Source: Opitutales bacterium
GTDB taxonomy: Bacteria; Verrucomicrobiota; Verrucomicrobiia; Opitutales; UBA9783
Assembly (NCBI GenBank): GCA_017479315.1
Contig: JAFVCI010000020.1
Location: 1 to 9,170 of the forward strand
DNA: 9,170 nucleotides
Direction: 5' to 3'
Under the pieces are notes generated by a model. The model made no database searches. It was not told the DNA's origin and saw only the letters and a list, made by a program, of their open reading frames with translations. Made by a program: the position numbers and the translations under genes. Shown here in pieces: positions 1 to 5,901 of this stretch (positions are counted from its first letter, which is position 1; each line of letters opens with the position of its first letter).

Positions 1-171
1 GGCATATTTATGTTCAAAGTATTGGATCACCAATGGGTACCGAAAGATAAGCCTCTTATCCAATTGACCACAACGATGAGCCAAAAAGATCTTGAGGAAT
101 ACGGCACATACGAGGCATTATGCTATACTATCAATAAGGATAAGACAAAAGCGAAGAAAAAGAAAAAATAA
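1..171 (+). CDS. Hypothetical protein, C-terminal 56 residues (5' end outside window)
   Basis: An open frame runs from the first base of the window to a TAA at 169-171, so only the C-terminus is seen. The visible part is mixed hydrophobic and polar (FKVLDHQWVPKDKPLIQL, then SQKDLEEYGTYEALCYTI) and ends in a strongly basic tail, KTKAKKKKK. There is no membrane segment. I do not recognise the family. The basic tail could contact nucleic acid or ribosomes, but that is a guess. A methionine codon at 10-12 is unlikely to be the start because the frame is already open before it. The gene runs convergently towards the minus-strand gene at 366-851. Confidence 0.6.
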   Translation, partial: GIFMFKVLDHQWVPKDKPLIQLTTTMSQKDLEEYGTYEALCYTINKDKTKAKKKKK

Positions 172-365
172 AAGCGAAGCATGGTATTACCGTAAAAAAG
201 ATACATCAGACGCAAACAAAAAACACAAAATCAGTCGCATATTCCACGCAAGATATGCGACTCCAAACCTCTCCCATATTCACACCACTACCTACATTAT
301 AAGCAACGAAAGATACATTCAAAAGAACCTAAAACAGGACAAGGACATTAAACAATCACCAGACC
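172..365. other. AT-rich intergenic region between convergent genes
   Basis: About 190 bases separate the end of the plus-strand partial gene from the end of the minus-strand gene. Both strands are open in places, but the translations are low-complexity (Lys, Asn, Thr, His rich) and lack credible starts. The only structured element I see is the perfect hairpin at 233-262, listed separately. Confidence 0.5.
233..262 (-). terminator. Candidate intrinsic terminator for the minus-strand gene at 366-851
   Basis: A perfect 10-bp inverted repeat (AGTCGCATAT at 233-242 and ATATGCGACT at 253-262) encloses a 10-base loop. Read on the minus strand, the stem is followed by a T-rich stretch (GATTTTGTGTTTTTTG). 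On the plus strand it is followed by C-rich sequence. This orientation fits termination of minus-strand transcription just past the stop codon at 366. The stem is only moderately GC-rich and the T-run is interrupted, so efficiency is uncertain. Confidence 0.5.
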
Positions 366-851
366 TCAGTCCTGCCAATCAATTTGCCCATCAATAGCTT
401 CACCTACAGACTGATAAAGACCTTCCGTTTCTGACATAATTCGTTCTATGCTTTGATTTTGATACACAACACGTCCGTAGGCCTCCACTTTTGGATCATC
501 CGGTCGGTACAGGCAGGCGATTTTTGCAGATAAACGAAAAAGATTGAGCAATAATTTTTCATGCCGAGCTCTGTTGAAAGAACTGGACTTCATAAAGCAT
601 CTCAATGTGTACCTCTGTGTCGAAAATGCCGAAATAACCATCAAATCGCGCTTAGTTAACTCAACATCATCACTTTCCAAAAATGAAACAACATCGCACT
701 CCGTTTTTTCAAACGCCGTTGCAAACCCAACACAATCCTCCTTCGTACCCCAACAGCTATAAGCTAACTGCAAATAACCAAGGCTTGGCTTCGCATTCAC
801 AGAACATACACAAAAACACATAGTACACAAAAAACTCAACAAACACTTCAC
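366..851 (-). CDS. Cysteine-rich small protein with probable signal peptide, unknown function
   Basis: The frame is open from an ATG at 1019, but I choose the GTG at 851-849. It starts a textbook Sec signal peptide: a lysine, a hydrophobic core (LLSFLCTMCFCVC) and a small-residue cleavage region (SVNA) before KPSLGYLQL. From ATG 1019 the same segment would lie about 57 residues inside the protein, behind a stretch with no domain character. The mature part is about 140 residues, helical-looking, with several cysteines (YSCWGTKEDC, TECDVV, LRCFM, IACLYR) that could form disulfides in the periplasm. I recognise no family. It lies downstream of the acetyltransferase on the same strand: 26 bases away if ATG 1019 is used, about 194 if GTG 851 is used. 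A TTGACA-like -35 lies on the minus strand at 887-882, but no good -10 follows it. Confidence 0.55.
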   Translation of the reverse strand: MKCLLSFLCTMCFCVCSVNAKPSLGYLQLAYSCWGTKEDCVGFATAFEKTECDVVSFLESDDVELTKRDLMVISAFSTQRYTLRCFMKSSSFNRARHEKLLLNLFRLSAKIACLYRPDDPKVEAYGRVVYQNQSIERIMSETEGLYQSVGEAIDGQIDWQD

Positions 852-1045
852 ATGTTGTATGCTCTTTGAAAAAATTATCCCTGTCAATTCTTTTACTGCA
901 TCAGGCGCTTGATATGCACTTGATGCACTCTCTCGAATTTTTATCACTTGAATCTTGAAGATATGGAACAGACTACTAAACCGAATTGCGCCGATTTTTA
1001 AAAATTGCGTGTCCATCATGCAATTTTGATCCTTATCGAAGGCAT

Positions 1046-1759
1046 TTATACCTTTTCAACCAACTCCCTTACCTTCCTTTTCACCCTCTCTAAATCCCCG
1101 CAGGTCAAAATCGGAATAAGCGTCTGTATCTCCTCAATCGGCTTATTCCACCATTGCAACTTTAACAATAATTCAATCAATTCATCATCGAAACGCTTTC
1201 GAAGCAATTTTGCGGGATTGCCGACCGCGACGGTGTACGGCGGAATATCGCAACCGACGGTACTGTTTAAGCCGATAATCGCGCCGTCGCCGATATGAAC
1301 GCCCGGCAAAATCGTCGTGTTTTGCCCAATCCAAACGTCATTGCCGACAACGGTATCGCCTTTGTATGGCATATCGGTCTTGGGCGGAACGGGCATCCTC
1401 CAACCTTCGAAAATGTAGAACGGAAACGTCGAAGCGGCATTCATTTGATGATTGGCACCATTCATCACGAAATTTACGCCCGCGGCGATTTGGCAAAACT
1501 TACCGATGATTAACTTATCGCCGCAAAAATCATAGTGGTGCGTAACGTGCTTTTCGAAATCCGTATCGCCGAAGTACGTAAAGTCGCCGACAATAATGTT
1601 CGGATTTTTAATCTGCGGCTTGACGTACGTGACGGTTTTGCAGTTCGGCACGGGAAATAAAACACTCGGGTCGGGTACGGCGCTTTTACTCACGAGAACA
1701 ATTCTAGAAAAAAAGTAATATGCCGGCAATAAAATTCCTGTTTTTACCGACAACGGCAT
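1046..1759 (-). CDS. vat: Vat/CatB-type xenobiotic acyltransferase (left-handed beta-helix hexapeptide-repeat family)
   Basis: The family transfers the acetyl group of acetyl-CoA to a hydroxyl acceptor; classic members inactivate streptogramin A or chloramphenicol in the cytoplasm as trimers. Diagnostic features are KLIIGKFCQIAAGV, then MNGANHQM with the expected catalytic histidine at about residue 104, then KGDTVVGNDVWIGQNTTI and LPGVHIGDGAIIGLNSTV as hexapeptide repeats (about 134-170). PYTVAVGNPAKLLRKRF follows, then the helical tail with LQWWNKPIEEI. The 237-residue length is slightly above the usual ~210-220, because about 27 residues (MPLSVKTGILLPAYYFF...) precede the conserved PDPSVLFPV start. 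I keep ATG 1759 because an AGGA lies just upstream and a possible extended -10 sits 30 bases upstream; GTG 1693 is an alternative start. Chromosomal members often have unknown natural substrates, so resistance should not be assumed. Confidence 0.9.
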   Translation of the reverse strand: MPLSVKTGILLPAYYFFSRIVLVSKSAVPDPSVLFPVPNCKTVTYVKPQIKNPNIIVGDFTYFGDTDFEKHVTHHYDFCGDKLIIGKFCQIAAGVNFVMNGANHQMNAASTFPFYIFEGWRMPVPPKTDMPYKGDTVVGNDVWIGQNTTILPGVHIGDGAIIGLNSTVGCDIPPYTVAVGNPAKLLRKRFDDELIELLLKLQWWNKPIEEIQTLIPILTCGDLERVKRKVRELVEKV

Positions 1760-1788
1760 GTCCTGTTTTTTGCAACATCCGTGGTGTT

Positions 1789-1797
1789 ATCATAACA
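1789..1797 (-). promoter_or_regulatory. Candidate extended -10 promoter of the acetyltransferase gene, overlapping a small palindrome
   Basis: On the minus strand the sequence reads TGTTATGAT, matching the extended -10 form TG-N-TATAAT with one mismatch. It lies about 30 bases upstream of ATG 1759. I see no good -35 at 16-18 bases. The element overlaps the 11-base palindrome GTTATGATAAC, a possible operator half-site pair. This is motif matching only, in an organism whose promoter consensus is unknown. Confidence 0.3.
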
Positions 1798-1847
1798 GAC
1801 ACCTCTCAAACGAGACGCATATTTCGCTTATTCAACGTTCTTTAAAC

Positions 1848-1901
1848 ATGCACGACGTCGCTCCGCCTCCGTCGCGGGCACAAATTGTGCTGTTGGGTTA
1901 A
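1848..1901 (+). CDS. Possible 17-codon leader ORF upstream of the sigma factor gene
   Basis: ATG at 1848 opens a short frame (MHDVAPPPSRAQIVLLG) whose TAA at 1899-1901 ends two bases before the sigma factor ATG at 1904. The spacing would allow translational coupling by reinitiation, and the three consecutive prolines could slow ribosomes. There is no Shine-Dalgarno sequence, and the same frame is also open further upstream, so chance is a fair explanation. Reported as a possibility only. Confidence 0.2.
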   Translation: MHDVAPPPSRAQIVLLG

Positions 1902-1903
1902 GC

Positions 1904-2671
1904 ATGGTATGCAAAACAATCGCACAATCAACCACACCTTCAAAATCAAATGCCTTCAAAAAACGTCCCGACTGGACGCTGGTTCGCGATCACCTGCCGC
2001 TGTTAAAAAGCATTATCGGTAAAATGTCGCCGACCTTCCCGCCGACCGTCGACCGCGAGAATATGTACGCCGTCGGTCTGTTGGGGTTGATTTCGGCGGG
2101 ACAAACATTCAATCCGAACAAAGATGCGCAATTCGGAACCTACGCCGCCATCCGCATCAAGGGCGCGCTGTTGGACGAACTGCGGCATTCGGATTATCTG
2201 CCGCGGTACCTGCGCACCACCGTCAAAGCCGTTAAAAAGATGATGACCGCTTACGAAGAAGAATTTCAATGCCCGCCGTCCGATAAGGTAATTTGCGATT
2301 ATTTTCGCCTGACGCCTCAAAAATGGAATCGGATGAAGCCGCACCTGAAGCCGCGCGTAACGTTGTCGCTGAATAAATCCCTTATGCCGAACGACGCAAC
2401 CGCCTTGACGCTGCAGGAACAACTGGAGGACGTTCAGCAAAAGACCGCGCGGGAATTGTACGAAAAGAAGGAGTTGATGGATCTTCTCAAACTGCAGGTG
2501 CAATTTTTATCCGAACCGGAGCAAAAGGTTCTCGATATGCATTACAACGAAGGCATTTTCTTGTCGGAAATCGCGCGTCGGATGCGCATGGGACAATCGA
2601 AAATTTGGCAAATGCACGCCAAAGCGATTGAGAAAATTCGCCGCCGCATCGTCAAAGCCATCGGTGAGTAG
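1904..2671 (+). CDS. fliA: RNA polymerase sigma factor, FliA/WhiG (sigma-28) family
   Basis: This is a 255-residue alternative sigma factor that directs core RNA polymerase to a specialised promoter class. Region 2 spans about residues 26-101: LVRDHLPLLKSIIGKM, then ENMYAVGLLGLISA, then FGTYAAIRIKGALLDELR, then DYLPR. The core-binding and -10-melting FxTYAxxRIxGAxLDELR signature is almost canonical for FliA. Region 3 follows (about 102-150), containing MTAYEEEFQCPPSDKVICDYF. Region 4, a helix-turn-helix for the -35, spans about 195-250 (FLSEPEQKVLDMHYNEGIFL, SEIARRMRMGQSKIWQMHAK). Length is typical of the family (~230-260). The start has no Shine-Dalgarno. The gene is divergent from the acetyltransferase and appears to be a single-gene unit, ending in a terminator at 2718-2764. 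No flagellar genes or anti-sigma factor FlgM are nearby. In flagella-less PVC bacteria such factors serve other regulons; a role in the neighbouring T3SS-like genes is possible but unproven. Confidence 0.92.
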   Translation: MVCKTIAQSTTPSKSNAFKKRPDWTLVRDHLPLLKSIIGKMSPTFPPTVDRENMYAVGLLGLISAGQTFNPNKDAQFGTYAAIRIKGALLDELRHSDYLPRYLRTTVKAVKKMMTAYEEEFQCPPSDKVICDYFRLTPQKWNRMKPHLKPRVTLSLNKSLMPNDATALTLQEQLEDVQQKTARELYEKKELMDLLKLQVQFLSEPEQKVLDMHYNEGIFLSEIARRMRMGQSKIWQMHAKAIEKIRRRIVKAIGE

Positions 2672-2717
2672 TCGCGAAGTATCACGTACTTTATAAAAAG
2701 TGCTACGGGTTTTTAAG

Positions 2718-2764
2718 AAGTATTGCGTATCCCGGTAAAAAAACCGGGGACATACTTTGTTTTC
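2718..2764 (+). terminator. Rho-independent terminator after the sigma factor gene
   Basis: The inner stem CCCGGT (2731-2736) pairs with ACCGGG (2743-2748) around a six-A loop. An outer stem AAGTAT (2718-2723) pairs with ATACTT (2752-2757) across an internal loop. The T-rich tail TTTGTTTTC (2756-2764) overlaps the base of the outer stem. It lies about 50 bases past the sigma factor stop and separates it from the downstream gene cluster. Confidence 0.7.
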
Positions 2765-2844
2765 GTCAGAATGTTATCGATGACTTTTAAAATCCGCTTT
2801 TGCCGTTGTTTAGTGCACTTCTTCCTTCAATGAAAATAAAAATT

Positions 2845-2875
2845 TTGGACACCGACGATTTTTGTCCGATTTATA
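2845..2875 (+). promoter_or_regulatory. Weak sigma-70-like promoter candidate upstream of the gene at 2886
   Basis: TTGGAC at 2845-2850 resembles a -35, and TTTATA at 2870-2875 resembles a -10 after 19 bases, slightly long. The position, after the sigma factor terminator and just before the next gene, is reasonable. It is very close to the ATG at 2886 and would give a short or nearly leaderless transcript. No sigma-28 element (TAAA-N15-GCCGATAA) with correct spacing was found here. Confidence 0.25.
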
Positions 2876-2887
2876 CCGTAACGGTAT
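2873..2887. promoter_or_regulatory. Perfect 15-base palindrome overlapping the start codon at 2886
   Basis: ATACCGT-A-ACGGTAT is a perfect inverted repeat with a single central base. Its last two bases are the A and T of the ATG at 2886. Such a site could bind a dimeric repressor, or form an mRNA hairpin only if the fold tolerates a very tight loop, which makes a DNA operator more plausible. No second copy was noticed in the window. Confidence 0.3.
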
Positions 2888-3569
2888 GCATGAAACAAAA
2901 ACCACTCTCCTGTTATCCGCATGTTTATTTCTGCATGCGCACGTATTATCCGAAAGAAACCCGTCGGCCGAAACCCAAAACCTACAAACCCTGTCCGACG
3001 GTTCCGCTCGATCCGACACCATAAGTTCCAATGTACTCCGAAAGACCGCGAATGCCTCGAAATCGGTTCAAAGTGGAGGAAATACACCAATTTCCGCAGA
3101 AAGAAAGCTTAAAGAAGCATCGGTAGCGGTTGCAAACGCGGAGAAGGCATTTGAGACTGCATCTTCGAAAGCCGACCCGAACGATGCCTTCCGCGACGCC
3201 GACCGCCTGGAAGAGCAAACGGATGCGGTAACGGCGATGTTGCAACAACAGCTGTTTGCGCCGCACGACGGGAATTTAATTCTTCAGGCGGTTAAAAAAT
3301 TACCGCAAAACGAACAAACCTCGGCATCCGTCGAAGCGATTGCCGCCGAATTGAAGGTTCGCTTAAGCGATGCGTTGCGGAAAATCTGCCCGTACGATAC
3401 GCATGCATTGGATACCCTTACTCTGCAACTGGCGGATGTCATTCGTGCGCACGGCATTCGCCAAAAACGCCCGTTCGCTTTGTTTAATCCCGAAGATATT
3501 CGGTATTTGACGGCGGGTTTGTATCATGTGTTGCAGGAAACCGACATTCAACAGCTGATTGTTTTTTAA
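2886..3569 (+). CDS. Exported helical protein of unknown function upstream of the T3SS-like cluster
   Basis: Starting at ATG 2886 gives 227 residues. A TTG at 2862 would add eight residues, but the ATG places a signal-peptide-like stretch (TTLLLSACLFLHAHVLS) at the very N-terminus and is preferred. After it comes a Ser/Thr/Asn-rich, probably disordered linker (about 23-70), then an Ala/Glu/Lys-rich helix of coiled-coil character (about 70-118, AERKLKEASVAVANAEKAFE). A compact-looking C-terminal part (about 125-227) includes KICPYDTHALDTLTLQLADV and RPFALFNPEDIRYLTAG. I do not recognise a family. It is the first gene after the sigma factor terminator and faces the translocator/chaperone genes, from which it is separated by 196 bases. 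A periplasmic or secreted accessory role is inference from position and signal peptide alone. Confidence 0.7.
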   Translation: MHETKTTLLLSACLFLHAHVLSERNPSAETQNLQTLSDGSARSDTISSNVLRKTANASKSVQSGGNTPISAERKLKEASVAVANAEKAFETASSKADPNDAFRDADRLEEQTDAVTAMLQQQLFAPHDGNLILQAVKKLPQNEQTSASVEAIAAELKVRLSDALRKICPYDTHALDTLTLQLADVIRAHGIRQKRPFALFNPEDIRYLTAGLYHVLQETDIQQLIVF

Positions 3570-3708
3570 CAAACGCCTCCGCATTGGAATAAACACATAA
3601 ACATAAAACACTTCCCGTTTATCGACTGCCGTTGTGCGCCGAAGCACTTTATCGCCGTGAATGTCGAAAAACAAATGAAAATTTTGACAAAAACAACAGC
3701 CAATCTTC

Positions 3709-3750
3709 CCGACGAAACGTCAACTTCGCATTGCCCGTCGTCGGTGTTTT
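3709..3750 (+). terminator. Candidate attenuator or weak terminator ahead of the AsmA-like gene
   Basis: CCGACGA (3709-3715) pairs perfectly with TCGTCGG (3738-3744) around a 22-base loop and is followed by TGTTTT. It ends about 15 bases before the ATG at 3766. Its position, after the exported-protein gene and immediately before the next operon, would suit either partial termination or a 5'-leader control element. The long loop and short T-run make a strong terminator unlikely. Confidence 0.3.
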
Positions 3751-3765
3751 CCGCATGATATTCCC

Positions 3766-4416
3766 ATGAAAACCCTTCTCTTATTACCGTTTCGCGGATT
3801 GCTTTGGTTGCTCCTGGGACTGCTCTGTTCCTCCGTCTGGTTATTGATTGCGGCAATCTTTACAACCTCTTACTGGTTGCCGCCGACGCTTTCGTGGTTG
3901 TGGGAGATGAAGACCGATTTCCCCTGTAAAATCGAATCGGCAAAAATTGAATGGTGGAAGGGAAAAATTTGCTTAAAGAATGTTACGCTTTACAACCCGA
4001 CGTTTTTTTTCAGTTCCGACGTGGCAAGCTTTTCGAAAATCGAATGCCGCTTCGATTGGCTCTCCCTGCCGAAACAAACGCTTCATATTGATGAATTGAA
4101 GTTCTTTGGCACGAAACTTGCTCTCATAGAACAAGGTGAGAACAACAACTGGACGATGCTGAACCGTCATTTAAATACGCACGAAAAACAACCGACAAAA
4201 GGCGTTTGGGTGGAAAATCTGCGCTTTACGTTTGACGGCATGGTCGCGCACCATTCTTACCGCGGTACGCCGACGGTATCGGTGACAAAACGCACGCGCT
4301 CCTTTGAATTCTCAAACCTCTGCATCAACGTTCCGCAGGACGTACGGAAAAATCTGAACCAACCGTGTACGTTACAAACCGTGTACGGGGAGTGCGGAAT
4401 ATTGCTGAAAAAATAA
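3766..4416 (+). CDS. Membrane-anchored AsmA-like protein, short form
   Basis: A 216-residue protein with a long N-terminal hydrophobic anchor (about residues 3-33: LLLLPFRGLLWLLLGLL, then WLLIAAIFTT), followed by a domain that looks like the N-terminal repeat of AsmA/TamB-type proteins. IESAKIEWWKGKICLKNVTL-YNP (about 57-78) leads into SFSKIECRFDWLSLPKQTLH and IDELKFFGTKLALIEQGENN-NWTML (about 108-132). In the family this pattern (a beta-strand groove, NP turn, 'I.I..l.i.g..l.l....NNW..L') builds a lipid-binding periplasmic channel or bridge. Full AsmA proteins are 600 residues or more, so this one would cover only the start of such a groove. No frameshift or remnant follows; the next gene begins 20 bases later. 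It probably heads an operon with the candidate translocator. Family assignment is by pattern, not by a clear signature. Confidence 0.6.
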   Translation: MKTLLLLPFRGLLWLLLGLLCSSVWLLIAAIFTTSYWLPPTLSWLWEMKTDFPCKIESAKIEWWKGKICLKNVTLYNPTFFFSSDVASFSKIECRFDWLSLPKQTLHIDELKFFGTKLALIEQGENNNWTMLNRHLNTHEKQPTKGVWVENLRFTFDGMVAHHSYRGTPTVSVTKRTRSFEFSNLCINVPQDVRKNLNQPCTLQTVYGECGILLKK

Positions 4417-4436
4417 CAAAATAAACTACAAAACGT

Positions 4437-5852
4437 ATGAGTGTTTCCGGTCTGCAAAGTAGCAATCTGCAAAACGCGGTTAGTGGCATCGTTAGCGAAA
4501 ATATTAAAGATGTCAAAGAAGATATCAAAACGGGTATCTCAAATATACAAACAAAGGCGCTGTCTTTTTTCCGAAAAACAAAAGAAACCGTCCTTAAAAA
4601 TCTGAGCTTTCTAAAAAGCCTCTTTATCACCGGAAGTATGGTCGTGGCAATCGTTGCCGCCGTTAAAGGTCTTGCGGCAGTGGGATTGGCGGCACTCGGT
4701 CCGGCAGGATGGGCGGTAATCGGCGGTGCTTTTTTAATCGGACTTGCCATATGCGCCTATGATGCGCATGCGAAAGGAAAAAGCATAAAAGATACCATCA
4801 AAAGTGTGCTGTCGGATATTTGCACCTACACGGCTCTTTGCATACTCTCTGTGGCAAATAAAGTCATCGCAGAAAAACAAAGCATCGGTCAAGCTCTTGT
4901 ATCTCTGAAAGATGATATTTTGGGCAAAGGGGAACAGATGATCAATACCATGAAAAACGAAATGAAGGGGTATTTTGAAGATTTAAAACGGGGTATAGGA
5001 GATGAAATCACGAGCTTGAAGAATAAACTTTCTAAGAAAAAAGACCAACTTTCTTATAAATTCGATGAGATCTTAAAACGACTGGAGGACAAAATTGAAC
5101 AAAGGGAAGATATAAAAAAGGAAGATAAGAACACGTTGACAAAAAACTTAGAGGAACAAATCAAGAAGTTAAAAAAGGAGCAAATAGATCAATTTGAAGA
5201 GTTTATAAAAAATTTTGATACAACAGACAAAGAACAAGGTATCGGTAAGTTGCAAACATTCTTTGACAACTTCATAGAACAAATAAAAAGCGGAAAAGAT
5301 AAAGAAGGAAATGCCGTAACCATTGATAAGCTTGTGAGCGATTTCCAAAATACAACCTCAGAGGTATCCGGAATCATGGGTGAAATCATCTCGAAAACCA
5401 AAAATTTCTTACAACAGGAAACAGGACTGCTGAAACATCTGGACATTGGGGAGGTTTTAGATATCGCAAAGAATGGTGCGTTGGATAAGATTCAGAGATA
5501 CGGCATGGACGAATTGGGAGAGAAATGCCTTGAAATCGAAACATTATCAGACGGAAACCAAACCATAAAAGACGCCCTGTCGAATGTGGTGGAGATCATT
5601 CGACAGCCAAAACAAGAAAATGCAAAAGGAGTATTTGAATCTTTTCAAAAAAGCTTAAGTAATCTGGAAAATGCAGCGAGAAACTTAAAATCCCAAAAGG
5701 TATCGATTGCCGTTGAAAGATTTGTTAAATCTTGCGAAACGCAATTTCCGCAAGATAGTTTCGAAATAAAATCAGACGAAGATCAAGTTCAGGACTTCTT
5801 TAACACACTGTTCGGAATTAAAGACCCTCCGAAAGACGTACAGAATCCGTAA
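4437..5852 (+). CDS. Candidate type III secretion translocator (SctE/YopB/CopB-like) or Inc-like membrane effector
   Basis: A 471-residue protein. Residues 1-58 are amphipathic (NIKDVKEDIKTGISNIQTKA). Residues 61-107 form a bilobed hydrophobic hairpin (FITGSMVVAIVAAVKGLAAV, then AALGPAGWAVIGGAFLIGLA) with a Gly-Pro turn, and a further apolar helix lies at about 126-146 (DICTYTALCILSVANKVIAE). From about 155 to 260 the chain is Lys/Glu-rich coiled coil (DEITSLKNKLSKKKDQLSYK, NLEEQIKKLKKEQIDQFEEF). More helices and an acidic tail (EIKSDEDQVQDFF) follow. There is no Sec signal peptide. Hydrophobic T3SS translocators share this make-up (two membrane helices plus coiled coil), and a class II chaperone gene follows 49 bases later, which is the main argument. 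Unlike YopB or IpaB, the membrane hairpin lies near the N-terminus with the coiled coil after it, closer to chlamydial Inc proteins. The Lys-rich middle is more AT-rich than neighbouring genes. Confidence 0.6.
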   Translation: MSVSGLQSSNLQNAVSGIVSENIKDVKEDIKTGISNIQTKALSFFRKTKETVLKNLSFLKSLFITGSMVVAIVAAVKGLAAVGLAALGPAGWAVIGGAFLIGLAICAYDAHAKGKSIKDTIKSVLSDICTYTALCILSVANKVIAEKQSIGQALVSLKDDILGKGEQMINTMKNEMKGYFEDLKRGIGDEITSLKNKLSKKKDQLSYKFDEILKRLEDKIEQREDIKKEDKNTLTKNLEEQIKKLKKEQIDQFEEFIKNFDTTDKEQGIGKLQTFFDNFIEQIKSGKDKEGNAVTIDKLVSDFQNTTSEVSGIMGEIISKTKNFLQQETGLLKHLDIGEVLDIAKNGALDKIQRYGMDELGEKCLEIETLSDGNQTIKDALSNVVEIIRQPKQENAKGVFESFQKSLSNLENAARNLKSQKVSIAVERFVKSCETQFPQDSFEIKSDEDQVQDFFNTLFGIKDPPKDVQNP

Positions 5853-5901
5853 AACAACGCCCAACCAAAGTCTGCAATAAACGTATAAATTTAATTTCAT
5901 C

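Noticed and set aside
92..397. 101-codon plus-strand frame overlapping the first partial gene
   Set aside because: Out of frame with the gene at 1-171 and low-complexity (Lys, His, Thr rich); it also crosses the terminator-like hairpin.
1271..1278. GCCGATAA, identical to a sigma-28 -10 consensus
   Set aside because: It lies inside the acetyltransferase gene, where it encodes a conserved beta-helix turn, and no TAAA lies at the right distance upstream.
1005..1513. Plus-strand open frames opposite the acetyltransferase
   Set aside because: The minus strand carries a clear conserved family; the plus-strand frames are shadows without domain character.
2003..2503. 166-codon minus-strand open frame inside the sigma factor gene
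   Set aside because: The sigma factor signature on the plus strand is unambiguous; the antisense frame is an Arg/Gln-rich shadow.
2837..2859. TAAA followed by CCGACGAT upstream of 2886 as a sigma-28 promoter
   Set aside because: The spacer is 11 rather than about 15 bases and the -10 match is poor.
3566..3856. Minus-strand open frame across the intergenic region before 3766
   Set aside because: It overlaps the start of the AsmA-like gene, has no recognisable features and no plausible initiation context.
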